Assembly: GCA_964458125.1 (NCBI GenBank)
Contig: CAYWHE010000011.1
Coordinates: 1 to 34,847, forward strand
Length of the DNA stretch: 34,847 nt
DNA from: CAYWHE01 sp964458125
Lineage (GTDB): Bacteria > Bacteroidota > Bacteroidia > AKYH767-A > OLB10
Direction of reading: 5' to 3'
The notes beneath the pieces are model-generated. The model was not told the DNA's origin and made no database searches. It saw nothing but the letters and a program-made list of their open reading frames with translations. Positions 25,052-33,601 of the stretch are shown piece by piece; position 1 is the stretch's first letter, and every line of letters begins with the position of its first letter. The translations under genes were made by a program, and so were the position numbers.

Positions 25052-25351
25052 ATGAAAATTCAACAGAAACAACAAAGTGAAACACCGGCAGATCATGCAT
25101 CAGACGGAAATGCCGGAAAACGCTTGCCGATAGAAGTGGAGCTATTTGGAATCATTGCAACTGTATTTGCAATAATTTACTTCATAATGTCCGTTGATGG
25201 ATCATCAAGGGCATCAACTCAACCGGAAAGAGAGGCGCAAGAGAAATTTCAGGAAAAATGGAATACAGCACAATTGAATGCAGAACAAAAATGGGACTCT
25301 GTTTTAAAGGCTGCGGAACAAAATCAAGGCGACTGCCCGGATGGAAATTAA
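25052..25351 (+). CDS. Small single-TM protein, unknown function
   Basis: A 99-residue product: a polar Gln/Lys-rich N-terminus, one TM helix (VELFGIIATVFAIIYFIMSV, about 28-48), and a charged, Gln/Trp-containing helical tail (FQEKWNTAQLNAEQKWD). Its last 11 bases overlap the start of the first DUF4386 gene, so the two are translated together. No family recognised. Confidence 0.6.
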   Translation: MKIQQKQQSETPADHASDGNAGKRLPIEVELFGIIATVFAIIYFIMSVDGSSRASTQPEREAQEKFQEKWNTAQLNAEQKWDSVLKAAEQNQGDCPDGN

Positions 25352-26054
25352 AGGATACTCACTCCAAAGGACGGCGAGATTCGCCGGGCTGCTGTATCTT
25401 ATTTGGGTATTGACAGGCCTCTATGCCAGGTTATACATTCCATCACAAATTAACATGTATGGTGATGCCGTTAACACTGCTCAAAATATCCTGTCCCATG
25501 AATTTTTATTCAGAACGGGTACCGCTAATGATATTATCAGCAACGTGCTTTGGGTGTTTATGGCATTGGTTTTTTATCGCATGTTCAGGCAGGTAAGCGA
25601 TCATCACGCTAAACTTCTGGTGGCATTGGTTATCGTGCAAATACCGGTCGTTTTTTTTATGGAGGCATTACAGATTTCTTCACTCATGATTTTTAAAGGA
25701 GAAGTATTAAAAACGTTTGAACTTTCTCAAAGGCAGGATTTGGCTATGTTCTTTCTGAAAATGAACGATTACGGGGTTCTGATACTGGAATCATTCTGGG
25801 GGTTGTGGCTCTTCCCTTTGGCGATGCTGATCTACCGGTCCGGTTTCATTCCCCGCTTGCTGGGCGTTTGGCTCATCATCACCGGAATTTTTTATCTGGC
25901 CCTGAGTATTACGGGTATCATGCTGCCACCCTGTCAGAAACTGGTGCTGAACAGCGTATTCGCCTTGCCAGCCGAGCTCGGAGAGGTTGCGTTAATGTTG
26001 TGGCTTTTGATCAGGGGTGTGAAAAAAAATATGACGGCATATGAACTCAACTGA
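25341..26054 (+). CDS. DUF4386 membrane protein, copy 1
   Basis: A 237-residue protein with about six TM helices. The opening ARFAGLLYLIWVLTGLYA and the closing pattern (GFIPRLLGVWLIITGIFYL, then a Pro-rich loop and ELGEVALMLWLLIRG) are the DUF4386 signature. Function is unknown for the family. It overlaps the upstream single-TM gene by 11 bases and the downstream paralogue by 14 bases, forming a compact three-gene operon. Confidence 0.88.
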   Translation: MEIKGYSLQRTARFAGLLYLIWVLTGLYARLYIPSQINMYGDAVNTAQNILSHEFLFRTGTANDIISNVLWVFMALVFYRMFRQVSDHHAKLLVALVIVQIPVVFFMEALQISSLMIFKGEVLKTFELSQRQDLAMFFLKMNDYGVLILESFWGLWLFPLAMLIYRSGFIPRLLGVWLIITGIFYLALSITGIMLPPCQKLVLNSVFALPAELGEVALMLWLLIRGVKKNMTAYELN

Positions 26055-26733
26055 TACATTGGCAAAATCAGCAGGATTTCTTTACCTGATAACCATACTT
26101 GCAGGCGGGTTCGCGGAAGTAGTTGTCAGGGAAGGATTAACGGTTAACGGTAATGCAGCAGCTACTGCACAGCATATTCTTGCTTCCGAACAACTATATC
26201 GATTTGGTGTTGTTGCCGACCTGGTATGCATTTGTTGCGGCACGTTGCTGTCAATTATCTTTTATATCCTGTTCAAGCCGGTAAATAAAGGCCTTTCTTT
26301 ACTTGCCTTGATATTTTCCATCGTAGCGACAGCGGTTATGGCTGTCAATATGCTCAATCAGCTGGCGCCATTAATACTCCTGCATAACAGCAGTTATTTA
26401 AAAGCGTTCACAATCGATCAGTTGCAGACCCAGGCGCTGTTTTTTCTCCATCTTCAATCGCAGGGATATAACATCAGCCTTTTTTTATTCGCATTTTATT
26501 TCCCTATAATCGGATACCTGGTTTATAAGTCAGCTTTTCTTCCCCGGATTATAGGCATTCTATATGCGTTTGCAGGTCTGGGTTATCTGGTCAATAGTCT
26601 GGGTTGGTTTCTTGCTCCGCATGTTGCCTCGGATCTGTTTCCGTATGTCTTACTTCCGGCTTTTACAGGAGAGGTTTCCATGAGCCTGTGGCTGATATTT
26701 AAAGGAATAAGGGTGCCAGAAATAATGGCTTAG
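26041..26733 (+). CDS. DUF4386 membrane protein, copy 2
   Basis: A 230-residue paralogue of the preceding protein with the same six-helix plan: AKSAGFLYLITILAGGFAE at the start, NAAATAQHILASEQLYRFG, AFLPRIIGILYAFAGLGYL, and GEVSMSLWLIFKGI at the end. The two proteins share layout but are clearly diverged, so the duplication is old. The pair may form a heterodimer (inference from the 14-base gene overlap). Confidence 0.88.
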   Translation: MNSTDTLAKSAGFLYLITILAGGFAEVVVREGLTVNGNAAATAQHILASEQLYRFGVVADLVCICCGTLLSIIFYILFKPVNKGLSLLALIFSIVATAVMAVNMLNQLAPLILLHNSSYLKAFTIDQLQTQALFFLHLQSQGYNISLFLFAFYFPIIGYLVYKSAFLPRIIGILYAFAGLGYLVNSLGWFLAPHVASDLFPYVLLPAFTGEVSMSLWLIFKGIRVPEIMA

Positions 26734-26817
26734 GCAATGCGCCTACGGCAAAGGTATGTTGAACTGGTCAGAGGCTTTTTAACCGGATAATTTATAAATT
26801 CGCCTTTTCATTACCAT

Positions 26818-26862
26818 CCGGGACAGGAACTCCCGGACTACTGAAATCCCGGTTTCCGGGAT
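26818..26862. repeat. Two tandem CCGGGA-type hairpins
   Basis: CCGGGA (26818-26823) pairs with TCCCGG (26831-26836), and ATCCCGG (26846-26852) pairs with CCGGGAT (26856-26862) around TTT. All four arms share one core, so the block could also fold in alternative ways. It begins 85 bases after the last DUF4386 gene. No T run follows, so a terminator role is uncertain. Confidence 0.4.
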
Positions 26863-26953
26863 AAACAAGCACATATCCTAATAGTTACACGAAACCCGTT
26901 GGCGTTCTTACCTAATCAAACTTACTACAAGAAAGTTGTGACATCGCACGGTC

Positions 26954-26985
26954 GGCCAAGCCTGCCGATATCTATCGGCATGGCC
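26954..26985. repeat. Palindromic repeat TGCCGATA-TC-TATCGGCA
   Basis: A perfect 8-base dyad (26963-26970 / 26973-26980), extended after a 4-base bulge by GGCCA/TGGCC. Palindromes of the CCGATA/TATCGG type are, as I recall, scattered as short intergenic repeats in Bacteroidota genomes; the copy number here cannot be seen from one window. Confidence 0.5.
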
Positions 26986-27069
26986 ACCGCTTCTGTAAAA
27001 TAAAAAGCAAAGCACCTCTTATTATTTTTTTTTGGCGTGCATTCAATTTTATTTTACCCTCCGCTGTTC

Positions 27070-27222
27070 ATTACCGGCCGTAAAGTATTTAAAATGCCGT
27101 TGCCACAGTAGAGTATGTTGCAGCAGATTACACTGCCAAAAATATCCGAAGGGGTTTATAATGCGGTAATTGCTTCAAATGGCTTAAGGGTAAGCAGAAA
27201 GATTGTGGTGATGCAGGAGTGA
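27070..27222 (+). pseudogene. Fossil T9SS C-terminal sorting-domain tail, copy 1
   Basis: In the plus-strand frame from 27070 the translation reads ITGRKVFKMPLPQ, an in-frame TAG (27109-27111), then SMLQQITLPKISEGVYNA, VIASNGLRVSRKIVVMQE and a TGA at 27220-27222. This is the classic end of a type A T9SS sorting domain (TGR-V..., LP..S.GVY......G.R.SRKIVV). The internal stop and the lack of an open frame upstream show a dead gene end. A 15-base word shared with copy 2 sits at 27149-27163. Confidence 0.65.
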
Positions 27223-27334
27223 TGATGACCCTTCCCGCACCCGTGGCCCCCGCCTGAGACGGGACAAGCCTGAAGGGCGCCAGCGCACTGAAGACTGAAT
27301 TGAATATTATGCCAGAACGCATCAGTTGGTCTAA

Positions 27335-27406
27335 GGGGTTTATAATGTGATATTAACATCATATTGGATAAGAGTTAGAAAGGAGATTGTGATAATTAAT
27401 GAATAG
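27335..27406 (+). pseudogene. Fossil T9SS C-terminal sorting-domain tail, copy 2
   Basis: The plus-strand frame from 27335 reads GVYNVILTSYWIRVRKEIV then IINE and a TAG at 27404-27406, again a T9SS type A tail. An in-frame TAA (27332-27334) precedes it directly. The neighbouring frame upstream reads PERISWSK, consistent with a frameshift in the LP-IS-SKG part of the domain. It shares AAGGGGTTTATAATG (27333-27347) with copy 1, 184 bases away. Confidence 0.6.
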
Positions 27407-27595
27407 TAGATTTATATGACTTGCAACTTACCAATTACACACACCGCTCTTTCTGACGGCGGGCAGGTGCCCTTTAGGGCCACGGGTGAGCGACGGCGCG
27501 TGAACATAAAAGCCAACCGCGGAATCACCGTTGTTGGAAGCAATGTAACCGTTACCAACAGCGAGTTTGAAGGCATAACTCAGGCCCGTCCTCAA

Positions 27596-30500
27596 TCACT
27601 TTGCAATAATCAATGGACATGTCCTGGTTTTTCCATCCAGTTCCGCCTTCACCAGGTAATGGCCATTTGACAGCGACATTGTATTCATCATGATACGGCT
27701 TTTTCCGGCTCTCAGGATCTGCTGTGAAGTAAGCAAGGGTTGACCGGTCACATCGTAAAGGCTTATCCTGCAGTTTTTATTTTCCACGGATGAAACCAGT
27801 TCCAGGTATAAAACATCGGCTGTGGGGTTCGGGTAAGCGGTAACCCGGATATACGGCTCAGCTTGCTGCGTATGGATGGCCGTGTTCAGGGCTGTGATGG
27901 AATTCAGCGAAAACTGGCTGAATGAAAACAGGTTATTATTATCGTTAAAGATCATGGAGGAATTGTTTCCGTTCGGGACAAATGCATCTGCTGTATCCTG
28001 GGGAAGTCCCCAGGTGGTGCTGTCGGCATTCGAGTTGCGCTTGAACAGGCAATAATTAGCCGGGCTGGTATTGGACAGCGAAGGCAGTCCGCTGAAAGTA
28101 ATGCTGTCGAGCGTGCTGAACACAGGGTGGATTCCGTAATTGTTAATGATCCAATAGTTGTTTGCGACCGGGTTGGGATTAGCCTCTTCATCGGGCGGAA
28201 AAAATAATTTTGACACCCACACATCTCCGTCAGGATAAACGGAACCTCCGGCAAGCGGAAACCATAAGGTCAGGTCAGTTCCTGCAAAAGCAGCCTGACC
28301 TCCGTTGTTCACCGTTAGTTTGCTGCTTTTTCCGAAAGCAAAGGGGCCGGTGGAGGTAATCCGGGTGACGCCTGATGAAAGGACGGCATGACGAACGCCA
28401 ACTTTATCGAGCGCCACGCCTGCAGGTTCATTAAACTGGTAATAAGCAACCAGACTGCTGTCGGTTGACGGCTCCCTGGTCAGATGCCTGGAAGCCCGAA
28501 TTTCATCCGTGGTTAAGGCCCTGTTCCAGATGCACACCTCATCCATCAAACCCTGGTAATACCGGCCGCTCCACCCATGGTAGTTACCGAGCCGGCTGGT
28601 GGAGGAATTAAAATCCACGGCTGGAACGGCAAAAGCATAGGTGGCGCTTTCGCCGTTGACGTATAATCGTATATAGGTTGACGTGACAACCATTGCCACG
28701 TGCGCCCATTCCCCGTCGGGTACGGTCAGACCGCTGTCCCACCACCAGGGTCCTGTTGGCCAGTGAAATCCCAGATGATTGGATCCCGGCAAAAAGTTAA
28801 ATCCGGCCGCCTGGCCATCGAACATAAATACCGGGCTGTAATCGGCCTGTATGCCCGATGCCTTTATCCAGGCGGAGATCGTCAGTTCATTGGAATTCAG
28901 GCCGAGCGGGGGAATGGAAATATAATCTCCGGCTGCATTTCCGCCCAGCGCAACGGCAGCACCGGGGACAGAGTCAGCCGCACAGGCATTGCCGGTCACC
29001 GATACGGAGACTGTCCTGGTATCGCTGACCCCGTTCTGTGTTACGGTTAACGTAGCCGTATACGTTCCGACCGCCGGATAAACAATGCGGGGATTGCGGA
29101 CCGTAGGCGAACTGATAAAAGATGCTCCAGGAAAGGACCACTGCCAGGTCGCCAATCCATGGTTAACGGCAGAGAAATCATCAAAGTAAAAAGTGTCCCG
29201 GATACAGGAAGATTCCAGTTTGTCCACCGTAGGTTGTGCGATGGGATCACCGTCTTCGTAAAAATCAATTTCCCATATTCCCCGGTTACCTGCGGTGCGC
29301 AGTTTGTTCTTTTTATAAAAGGGTTTGGTCGTCAGTGGCCGGTATTCCCCCGGCAGGCTGTCTGAAAAATCAGCCCAGTCTGTCATCGTGTTGTTCCGGT
29401 AGTATACCCTTGCAAAGTCCTGGGAAGTGATGTAAACCCCTCCGTCCGTTCCAGCCTGATGATTGATGACCTGGTAACTGAAACCGCTGATCGTGGGCGT
29501 AGTCAGGTTTATCCAGGAAATTCCCCCATCAGTGGTTTTAAATACCTTATTGCCGGAAGTATTATTTTTAGAAGTCATCCAGAGGATGTTTTCATCCGTA
29601 AAGCTGACTGACAAAGACAACTGACTCATGGAGGTTCCGGCCGGCCGGGTCACGACCGACCAATTCGTGCCGCCGTCGGTGGTTTTATACAGGTTACTGC
29701 TGGTGGCCAGATACATCACCAGGGGATTGCTACGGCAGATTTCGAATTTTTTGACACGGGAATGAAAATTATAAATCTCCGTATACGAAACACCCCCGTC
29801 AGTGGATTTCCAAAGGCTGCTGTCCCGGCCGATATAAAGGTGGTTGTAGCAGGAGGGATAAAATTCAAGTTCACTGGCATCCCATCCGTATCCATCTTCA
29901 TTGGGATACAAACTGAAATTGAAATTATTTTGCTGCCCGTTGAATGTTACCGGAAGCACACTGGCCCCGATATCGGAATGCGCTGCATGCCTGTCGCGCC
30001 CAACCATGGCATAACCGGTTCCGGCTTCTCCTCCTCCCAGTCGGAGTGAATGACCGGCTGGGTAGCCGTCATACAAAGCGGTGTTTCCGTTATGATACCG
30101 TCCCCCTGTTGCCAGGTCTTCATTCCACCCCTGTCCGTATCCCCAGAAATCAGAACCATAAATTCCCCTGTTGCGCGCTGAAAAATTCAATGGTGTGGAA
30201 AAGAAATCGGAAGAATAATTCATTCCCCCGTCAGTGGCAATCCAGGCATCATTCCCGATCATCTTCATTTCCTGTATATCGGGATGAAGAGGAAAAATTC
30301 CGGCATAACCGCCAAGGGGGGTGAAGGTATTTGCCGTGTCGGTGGATTTGTAAGCGGTGGTGGTTGCCACAATCACTTCGGCCGGATCAGTAGCCGAGGT
30401 CATGATGCCCAGATCGTAATACCCCTGACCGTTGCTCATGCCCAGGGGACTGCTGTTATTACCGGTCAGGCTGTTCTGTATCCCCGTGCAGGTGTGTGTC

Positions 30501-31579
30501 CAGGAACTGCCCGCATCCGTGCTGCGTAAAACAACTGGCGCAGCGATACTGCCGCCCATCAGCAAAACCGAATAAATAAAACCGGTGTCAGCGGGTGTTA
30601 CGGTCATCCGCCCGGCATTGGAGGATCCGGCAACCCAGCCGGTATTGATGAGTGTAAACGTTGCACCGGCATCGAAAGAACGGTAAAAGCGGACCAGGGA
30701 ATCACCGGCAGCTTTTCTTAATATGTACAGGGAACTATCACGAAGCGGATTGGTTTCAATATCGTATATGATACCTGTTATGCCGGCCACCGGGGCAAAA
30801 CTGAGACCTCCATTTACGGACTGATACAACCCATTTCCGCCGGCAAGGAAGAGCATATCCGGGTTGTCCGGGAAGATGGCAATGTCGTTGCAGGATAAAC
30901 CGCTTGCCGTATAAATTATATTCCAGAGGATTCCCCCGTCATTGCTCTGGTAAACATTATTTCCTCCCGCTGCATACACCAGATCCGGGTTGGCGGGATG
31001 CACGGCAATGGAGGTCATGGTTCCGAGTTTATATTCATCAGAAACCGAAAACCAGTTTAATCCCTTATCGGTGGTTTTAAATATGCCTCCTGTTTCCGGA
31101 CAGGCATAAAGGATGTCGTGATTGGACGGAGCCACATCAAAGGCATACAGGTTAACCTGCCAGGGAACTGGTGGCTGCAGGGTGTCGTCCCAATATGGCC
31201 TGAACGTTTCCGTTGGTCCCAGAAGGGACCAGCTGCTCAACGGATTTTTAGATCCGGCAGAGGAAGGCAGTTTTTTCACTGACGTGGTTTTGTCTACCGG
31301 TCTCCGGACGGTACCGTCATCCTCTGCATAGCGCTGATTTTCAATCATCCATCTTTTATAGAACTGGGTATAGGCATTCTTTTCAAAGGGATGGGTCTGG
31401 TAAAATTGCATATATGCTCTTTCCAGGGTTGGTACGTGGGTTACCCCGTTGTAAAACAGGTTCATCCAGCCGGGCATGCCGGCCAATGATTCGGGAAGGT
31501 AGGCCGTTGATGTTTTTTGAGATAGCACCTGAAAGGACCAAACAAACAGGTTCAGAATTAATACTATTTTTTTAATCAT
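27596..31579 (-). CDS. Large T9SS-secreted protein with BNR/sortilin-like, PKD and LamG domains
   Basis: A 1327-residue exported protein. Signal peptide 1-20 (cut after VLSQ). Residues ~130-780 carry repeated sialidase/sortilin-type blades with Asp-box-like turns (TDKGLNWF, SNDGGILWN, STDAGSSW, STDGGVSYTE, TTDGGTNWS), a beta-propeller. Around 800-865 is a PKD domain (WQWSFPGASF, then YPAVGTYTATLTV). About 875-1040 is a LamG/concanavalin-like domain (LTISAWIKAS, EWAHVAMVV, GLMDEVCIWNRAL). The last ~88 residues are a type A T9SS sorting domain (AYPNPTADVLYLEL, ISLYDVTGQPLL, GHYLVKAEL). Probably a cell-surface or released adhesin/glycan-binding protein; no catalytic residues were identified. Confidence 0.93.
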   Translation of the reverse strand: MIKKIVLILNLFVWSFQVLSQKTSTAYLPESLAGMPGWMNLFYNGVTHVPTLERAYMQFYQTHPFEKNAYTQFYKRWMIENQRYAEDDGTVRRPVDKTTSVKKLPSSAGSKNPLSSWSLLGPTETFRPYWDDTLQPPVPWQVNLYAFDVAPSNHDILYACPETGGIFKTTDKGLNWFSVSDEYKLGTMTSIAVHPANPDLVYAAGGNNVYQSNDGGILWNIIYTASGLSCNDIAIFPDNPDMLFLAGGNGLYQSVNGGLSFAPVAGITGIIYDIETNPLRDSSLYILRKAAGDSLVRFYRSFDAGATFTLINTGWVAGSSNAGRMTVTPADTGFIYSVLLMGGSIAAPVVLRSTDAGSSWTHTCTGIQNSLTGNNSSPLGMSNGQGYYDLGIMTSATDPAEVIVATTTAYKSTDTANTFTPLGGYAGIFPLHPDIQEMKMIGNDAWIATDGGMNYSSDFFSTPLNFSARNRGIYGSDFWGYGQGWNEDLATGGRYHNGNTALYDGYPAGHSLRLGGGEAGTGYAMVGRDRHAAHSDIGASVLPVTFNGQQNNFNFSLYPNEDGYGWDASELEFYPSCYNHLYIGRDSSLWKSTDGGVSYTEIYNFHSRVKKFEICRSNPLVMYLATSSNLYKTTDGGTNWSVVTRPAGTSMSQLSLSVSFTDENILWMTSKNNTSGNKVFKTTDGGISWINLTTPTISGFSYQVINHQAGTDGGVYITSQDFARVYYRNNTMTDWADFSDSLPGEYRPLTTKPFYKKNKLRTAGNRGIWEIDFYEDGDPIAQPTVDKLESSCIRDTFYFDDFSAVNHGLATWQWSFPGASFISSPTVRNPRIVYPAVGTYTATLTVTQNGVSDTRTVSVSVTGNACAADSVPGAAVALGGNAAGDYISIPPLGLNSNELTISAWIKASGIQADYSPVFMFDGQAAGFNFLPGSNHLGFHWPTGPWWWDSGLTVPDGEWAHVAMVVTSTYIRLYVNGESATYAFAVPAVDFNSSTSRLGNYHGWSGRYYQGLMDEVCIWNRALTTDEIRASRHLTREPSTDSSLVAYYQFNEPAGVALDKVGVRHAVLSSGVTRITSTGPFAFGKSSKLTVNNGGQAAFAGTDLTLWFPLAGGSVYPDGDVWVSKLFFPPDEEANPNPVANNYWIINNYGIHPVFSTLDSITFSGLPSLSNTSPANYCLFKRNSNADSTTWGLPQDTADAFVPNGNNSSMIFNDNNNLFSFSQFSLNSITALNTAIHTQQAEPYIRVTAYPNPTADVLYLELVSSVENKNCRISLYDVTGQPLLTSQQILRAGKSRIMMNTMSLSNGHYLVKAELDGKTRTCPLIIAK

Positions 31580-31622
31580 GGACTGGGGTGAATGATGCCG
31601 GCTGGCCGTGGATTGCTATGGG

Positions 31623-31630
31623 CAAAGGTA
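31623..31630 (-). promoter_or_regulatory. -7 promoter box of the T9SS cargo gene
   Basis: TACCTTTG on the minus strand fits TAnnTTTG exactly, 43 bases before the ATG at 31579. No clear TTG -33 element. Confidence 0.5.
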
Positions 31631-31824
31631 TTTTGAAAAAGCCAGCTTTTTTTAATATTTTAACATCGTATCGCAGGGGGCCGGTAATTTCTACTGACCA
31701 CACGGAATCTCCCGATTTAATAATTTTATACGGGTAACCGGGATTCTTTTTATTTTAGTCGGAATTTAACCGGCATGAATCGTTACGGTTTTTATGGAGT
31801 ATTCAATCCCTTTGTTCCTTCAGC

Positions 31825-33294
31825 ATGTCAGAAACAGTAAACGGTAAACAGGTCTTTTCCCTGCTGGAGGTTACCCGCAGCATCCGGAAAACGCTGACGG
31901 AGCGTTATACCAGTTCTTTCTGGGTGGTGGCCGAGATGAACAAACTGAATTATTATGCCAGGTCCGGACATTGTTATCCGGAACTGGTGGAGAAAAGCGA
32001 TGGCAAGATAGTAGCCCAGGTGAAAGCGAACCTTTGGAAGGAGGATTACCTGCGCATCAACGACCGCTTTCTGAAAGTGCTGAAAGAGCCCCTGCAAAAC
32101 GGCATTAAAATCCTCTTTTGCACCCGCATCACCTTCGATCCGGTGTATGGACTAAGCCTGAACATCCTCGACGTAGACCCGTCTTTTTCACTGGGAGAAC
32201 TGGAAAGGGAAAAACAGGAAAGTCTGGAACGATTGAAAAGGGAAGGACTGTTCGACCGTAATAAAAAAATTCCATTTCCCCTGCTTCCGCAACGCATTGC
32301 CGTTATCTCGGTGGAAACCAGCAAAGGGTATGCTGATTTCCGGACCGTGATCGATGACAACCCCTGGGGCTATCGTTTTTTCCATATGCTGTTCCCGGCA
32401 CTGCTTCAGGGTGAAAAGGCCATTGCCGATATCCGCAAGCAGCTGGCCCGCATTCACCGTGTACGGCGGCATTTTGATGTGGTGGCTATTATCCGCGGAG
32501 GAGGTGGTGATGTCGGGCTTTCCTGTTACAACAATTACCTTTTATCGAAGGATATTGCCACCTTTCCTTTGCCGGTAATGACAGGCATCGGTCACGCCAC
32601 CAATGAAACCGTTGCCGAACTCGTAGCGTGTCAAAACGCCATCACCCCGACGGCACTGGCCGGAATACTCGTCCAGCATTTTCACAACTACTCCGTGCCA
32701 GTGCATGAAGCGGCCGGGAGCATACCCCGGCTGACCCGTCAGCGGATGGAAGCGGACTATGCAGCGCTGAAGGCGGCAGCCCGTGAAGTGCAGCGGGAAA
32801 CCAGGCAGCACCTGTACGGGGGACGAAATGCCCTGCTGCAACAAAGCGCTTCATTTTATCACCGGGCCGGTATGTTTTGCAGTGTGGAAAGAACCCGGAT
32901 GCTGTCCTTTCCTTCCCGGATGAAGCATGCCGTCTCGCAGGTCCGGCACCAGGAACAATTCCGGATTTTTGAATGCACCTCGGAAATAAAAAGCCTTTCC
33001 GGAATTCAGACGACTGCCGGCCGGGAAAAACTCTTGCGGACCAGCTTCTTCATTCCCGTCCATACGCAATTACTTCTCCGGGAGACGCAAACGGCCCTGC
33101 ATCAGTCCGTACAGGCCGTTCATCACCTCTCACCCGAACAAACGCTCCGGCGGGGATTCACCATTTCCCGCATCAAAGGTGCCGCCGTTCAAAGCCTGGA
33201 CCAGCTCCATGCCGGAGATCAGCTGGAAACACAGACGAAAGACGGAAGCATCATCAGCATCATTGAAAAAACAATAAAGTCAGCATCCCCATGA
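31825..33294 (+). CDS. xseA: Exodeoxyribonuclease VII large subunit
   Basis: Catalytic subunit of exonuclease VII, which degrades single-stranded DNA in both directions; cytoplasmic. The 489-residue protein has an N-terminal OB-fold (FWVVAEMNKLNYYARSGHCY), the central catalytic block (QRIAVISVETSKGYADF, VVAIIRGGGGDVGL, PVMTGIGHATNETVAEL) and a long helical C-terminal part ending in a conserved tail (HHLSPEQTLRRGFTISR). The usual TPT-AAE segment after the catalytic block reads TPTALAGIL here, a variant common to Bacteroidota as far as I recall. It overlaps xseB by four bases. Confidence 0.95.
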   Translation: MSETVNGKQVFSLLEVTRSIRKTLTERYTSSFWVVAEMNKLNYYARSGHCYPELVEKSDGKIVAQVKANLWKEDYLRINDRFLKVLKEPLQNGIKILFCTRITFDPVYGLSLNILDVDPSFSLGELEREKQESLERLKREGLFDRNKKIPFPLLPQRIAVISVETSKGYADFRTVIDDNPWGYRFFHMLFPALLQGEKAIADIRKQLARIHRVRRHFDVVAIIRGGGGDVGLSCYNNYLLSKDIATFPLPVMTGIGHATNETVAELVACQNAITPTALAGILVQHFHNYSVPVHEAAGSIPRLTRQRMEADYAALKAAAREVQRETRQHLYGGRNALLQQSASFYHRAGMFCSVERTRMLSFPSRMKHAVSQVRHQEQFRIFECTSEIKSLSGIQTTAGREKLLRTSFFIPVHTQLLLRETQTALHQSVQAVHHLSPEQTLRRGFTISRIKGAAVQSLDQLHAGDQLETQTKDGSIISIIEKTIKSASP

Positions 33295-33512
33295 AAAATA
33301 ATCCAAATTATACAGAAGCCTTTGAAGAGCTGAGGCGCATCGTGGCCGAAATGGAGACCGGTGGCATCACCATTGATGAACTTTCGGAAAAGGTGAAACG
33401 CGCAGCCCTGCTGATCAAAATATGCAAAACAAAACTCACCACCACGGAGGAGGAAGTGAGCCGGATCCTGAAGGAACTGGAGGAGGATGAGGGGAAAAAG
33501 AGCGGAGAGTAA
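33291..33512 (+). CDS. xseB: Exodeoxyribonuclease VII small subunit
   Basis: A 73-residue helical hairpin protein, the normal size of the family. It carries the XseB signature NYTEAFEELRRIVAEMETG near the start, then IDELSEKVKRAALLIKICK. Several copies wrap around each XseA. The start overlaps the xseA stop (ATGA), which couples translation. It ends in a Glu-rich tail. Confidence 0.94.
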   Translation: MKNNPNYTEAFEELRRIVAEMETGGITIDELSEKVKRAALLIKICKTKLTTTEEEVSRILKELEEDEGKKSGE

Positions 33513-33517
33513 AAAAA

Positions 33518-33532
33518 AATGGAAATTCCATT
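33518..33532. promoter_or_regulatory. Palindrome AATGGAA-A-TTCCATT at the DUF1761 promoter
   Basis: A perfect 7-base dyad with one central base, flanked on both sides by runs of eight or nine A, and placed 8 bases upstream of the -7 box at 33541, where a -33 element would be. It could be a repressor or activator site. Confidence 0.4.
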
Positions 33533-33540
33533 AAAAAAAA

Positions 33541-33548
33541 TATCTTTG
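33541..33548 (+). promoter_or_regulatory. -7 promoter box of the DUF1761 gene
   Basis: TATCTTTG fits TAnnTTTG exactly, 53 bases before the ATG at 33602. It lies in the gap after xseB, so the DUF1761 gene is probably its own unit. Confidence 0.5.
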
Positions 33549-33601
33549 CCTGAAACGGGAGAAGCGGACTTTTCAAAAATTCATTCTTAACAACAACCCT
33601 G

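Larger units (their letters stand above)
26734..27595. other. Gene-free stretch with hairpins and decayed T9SS gene ends
   Basis: About 860 bases without an intact gene. It holds two small hairpins, one long palindrome, two fossil T9SS sorting-domain tails on the plus strand, and (27416-27590) a plus-strand frame containing GITVVGSNVTVTNSEFEG that may be another worn-out coding piece. The composition changes repeatedly along the stretch, which suggests insertions and deletions. Confidence 0.6.

Noticed and set aside
27416..27670. 84-codon plus-strand frame next to the T9SS cargo gene
   Set aside because: Runs into the antisense of the cargo gene end; the first part may be a coding remnant but no family could be recognised.
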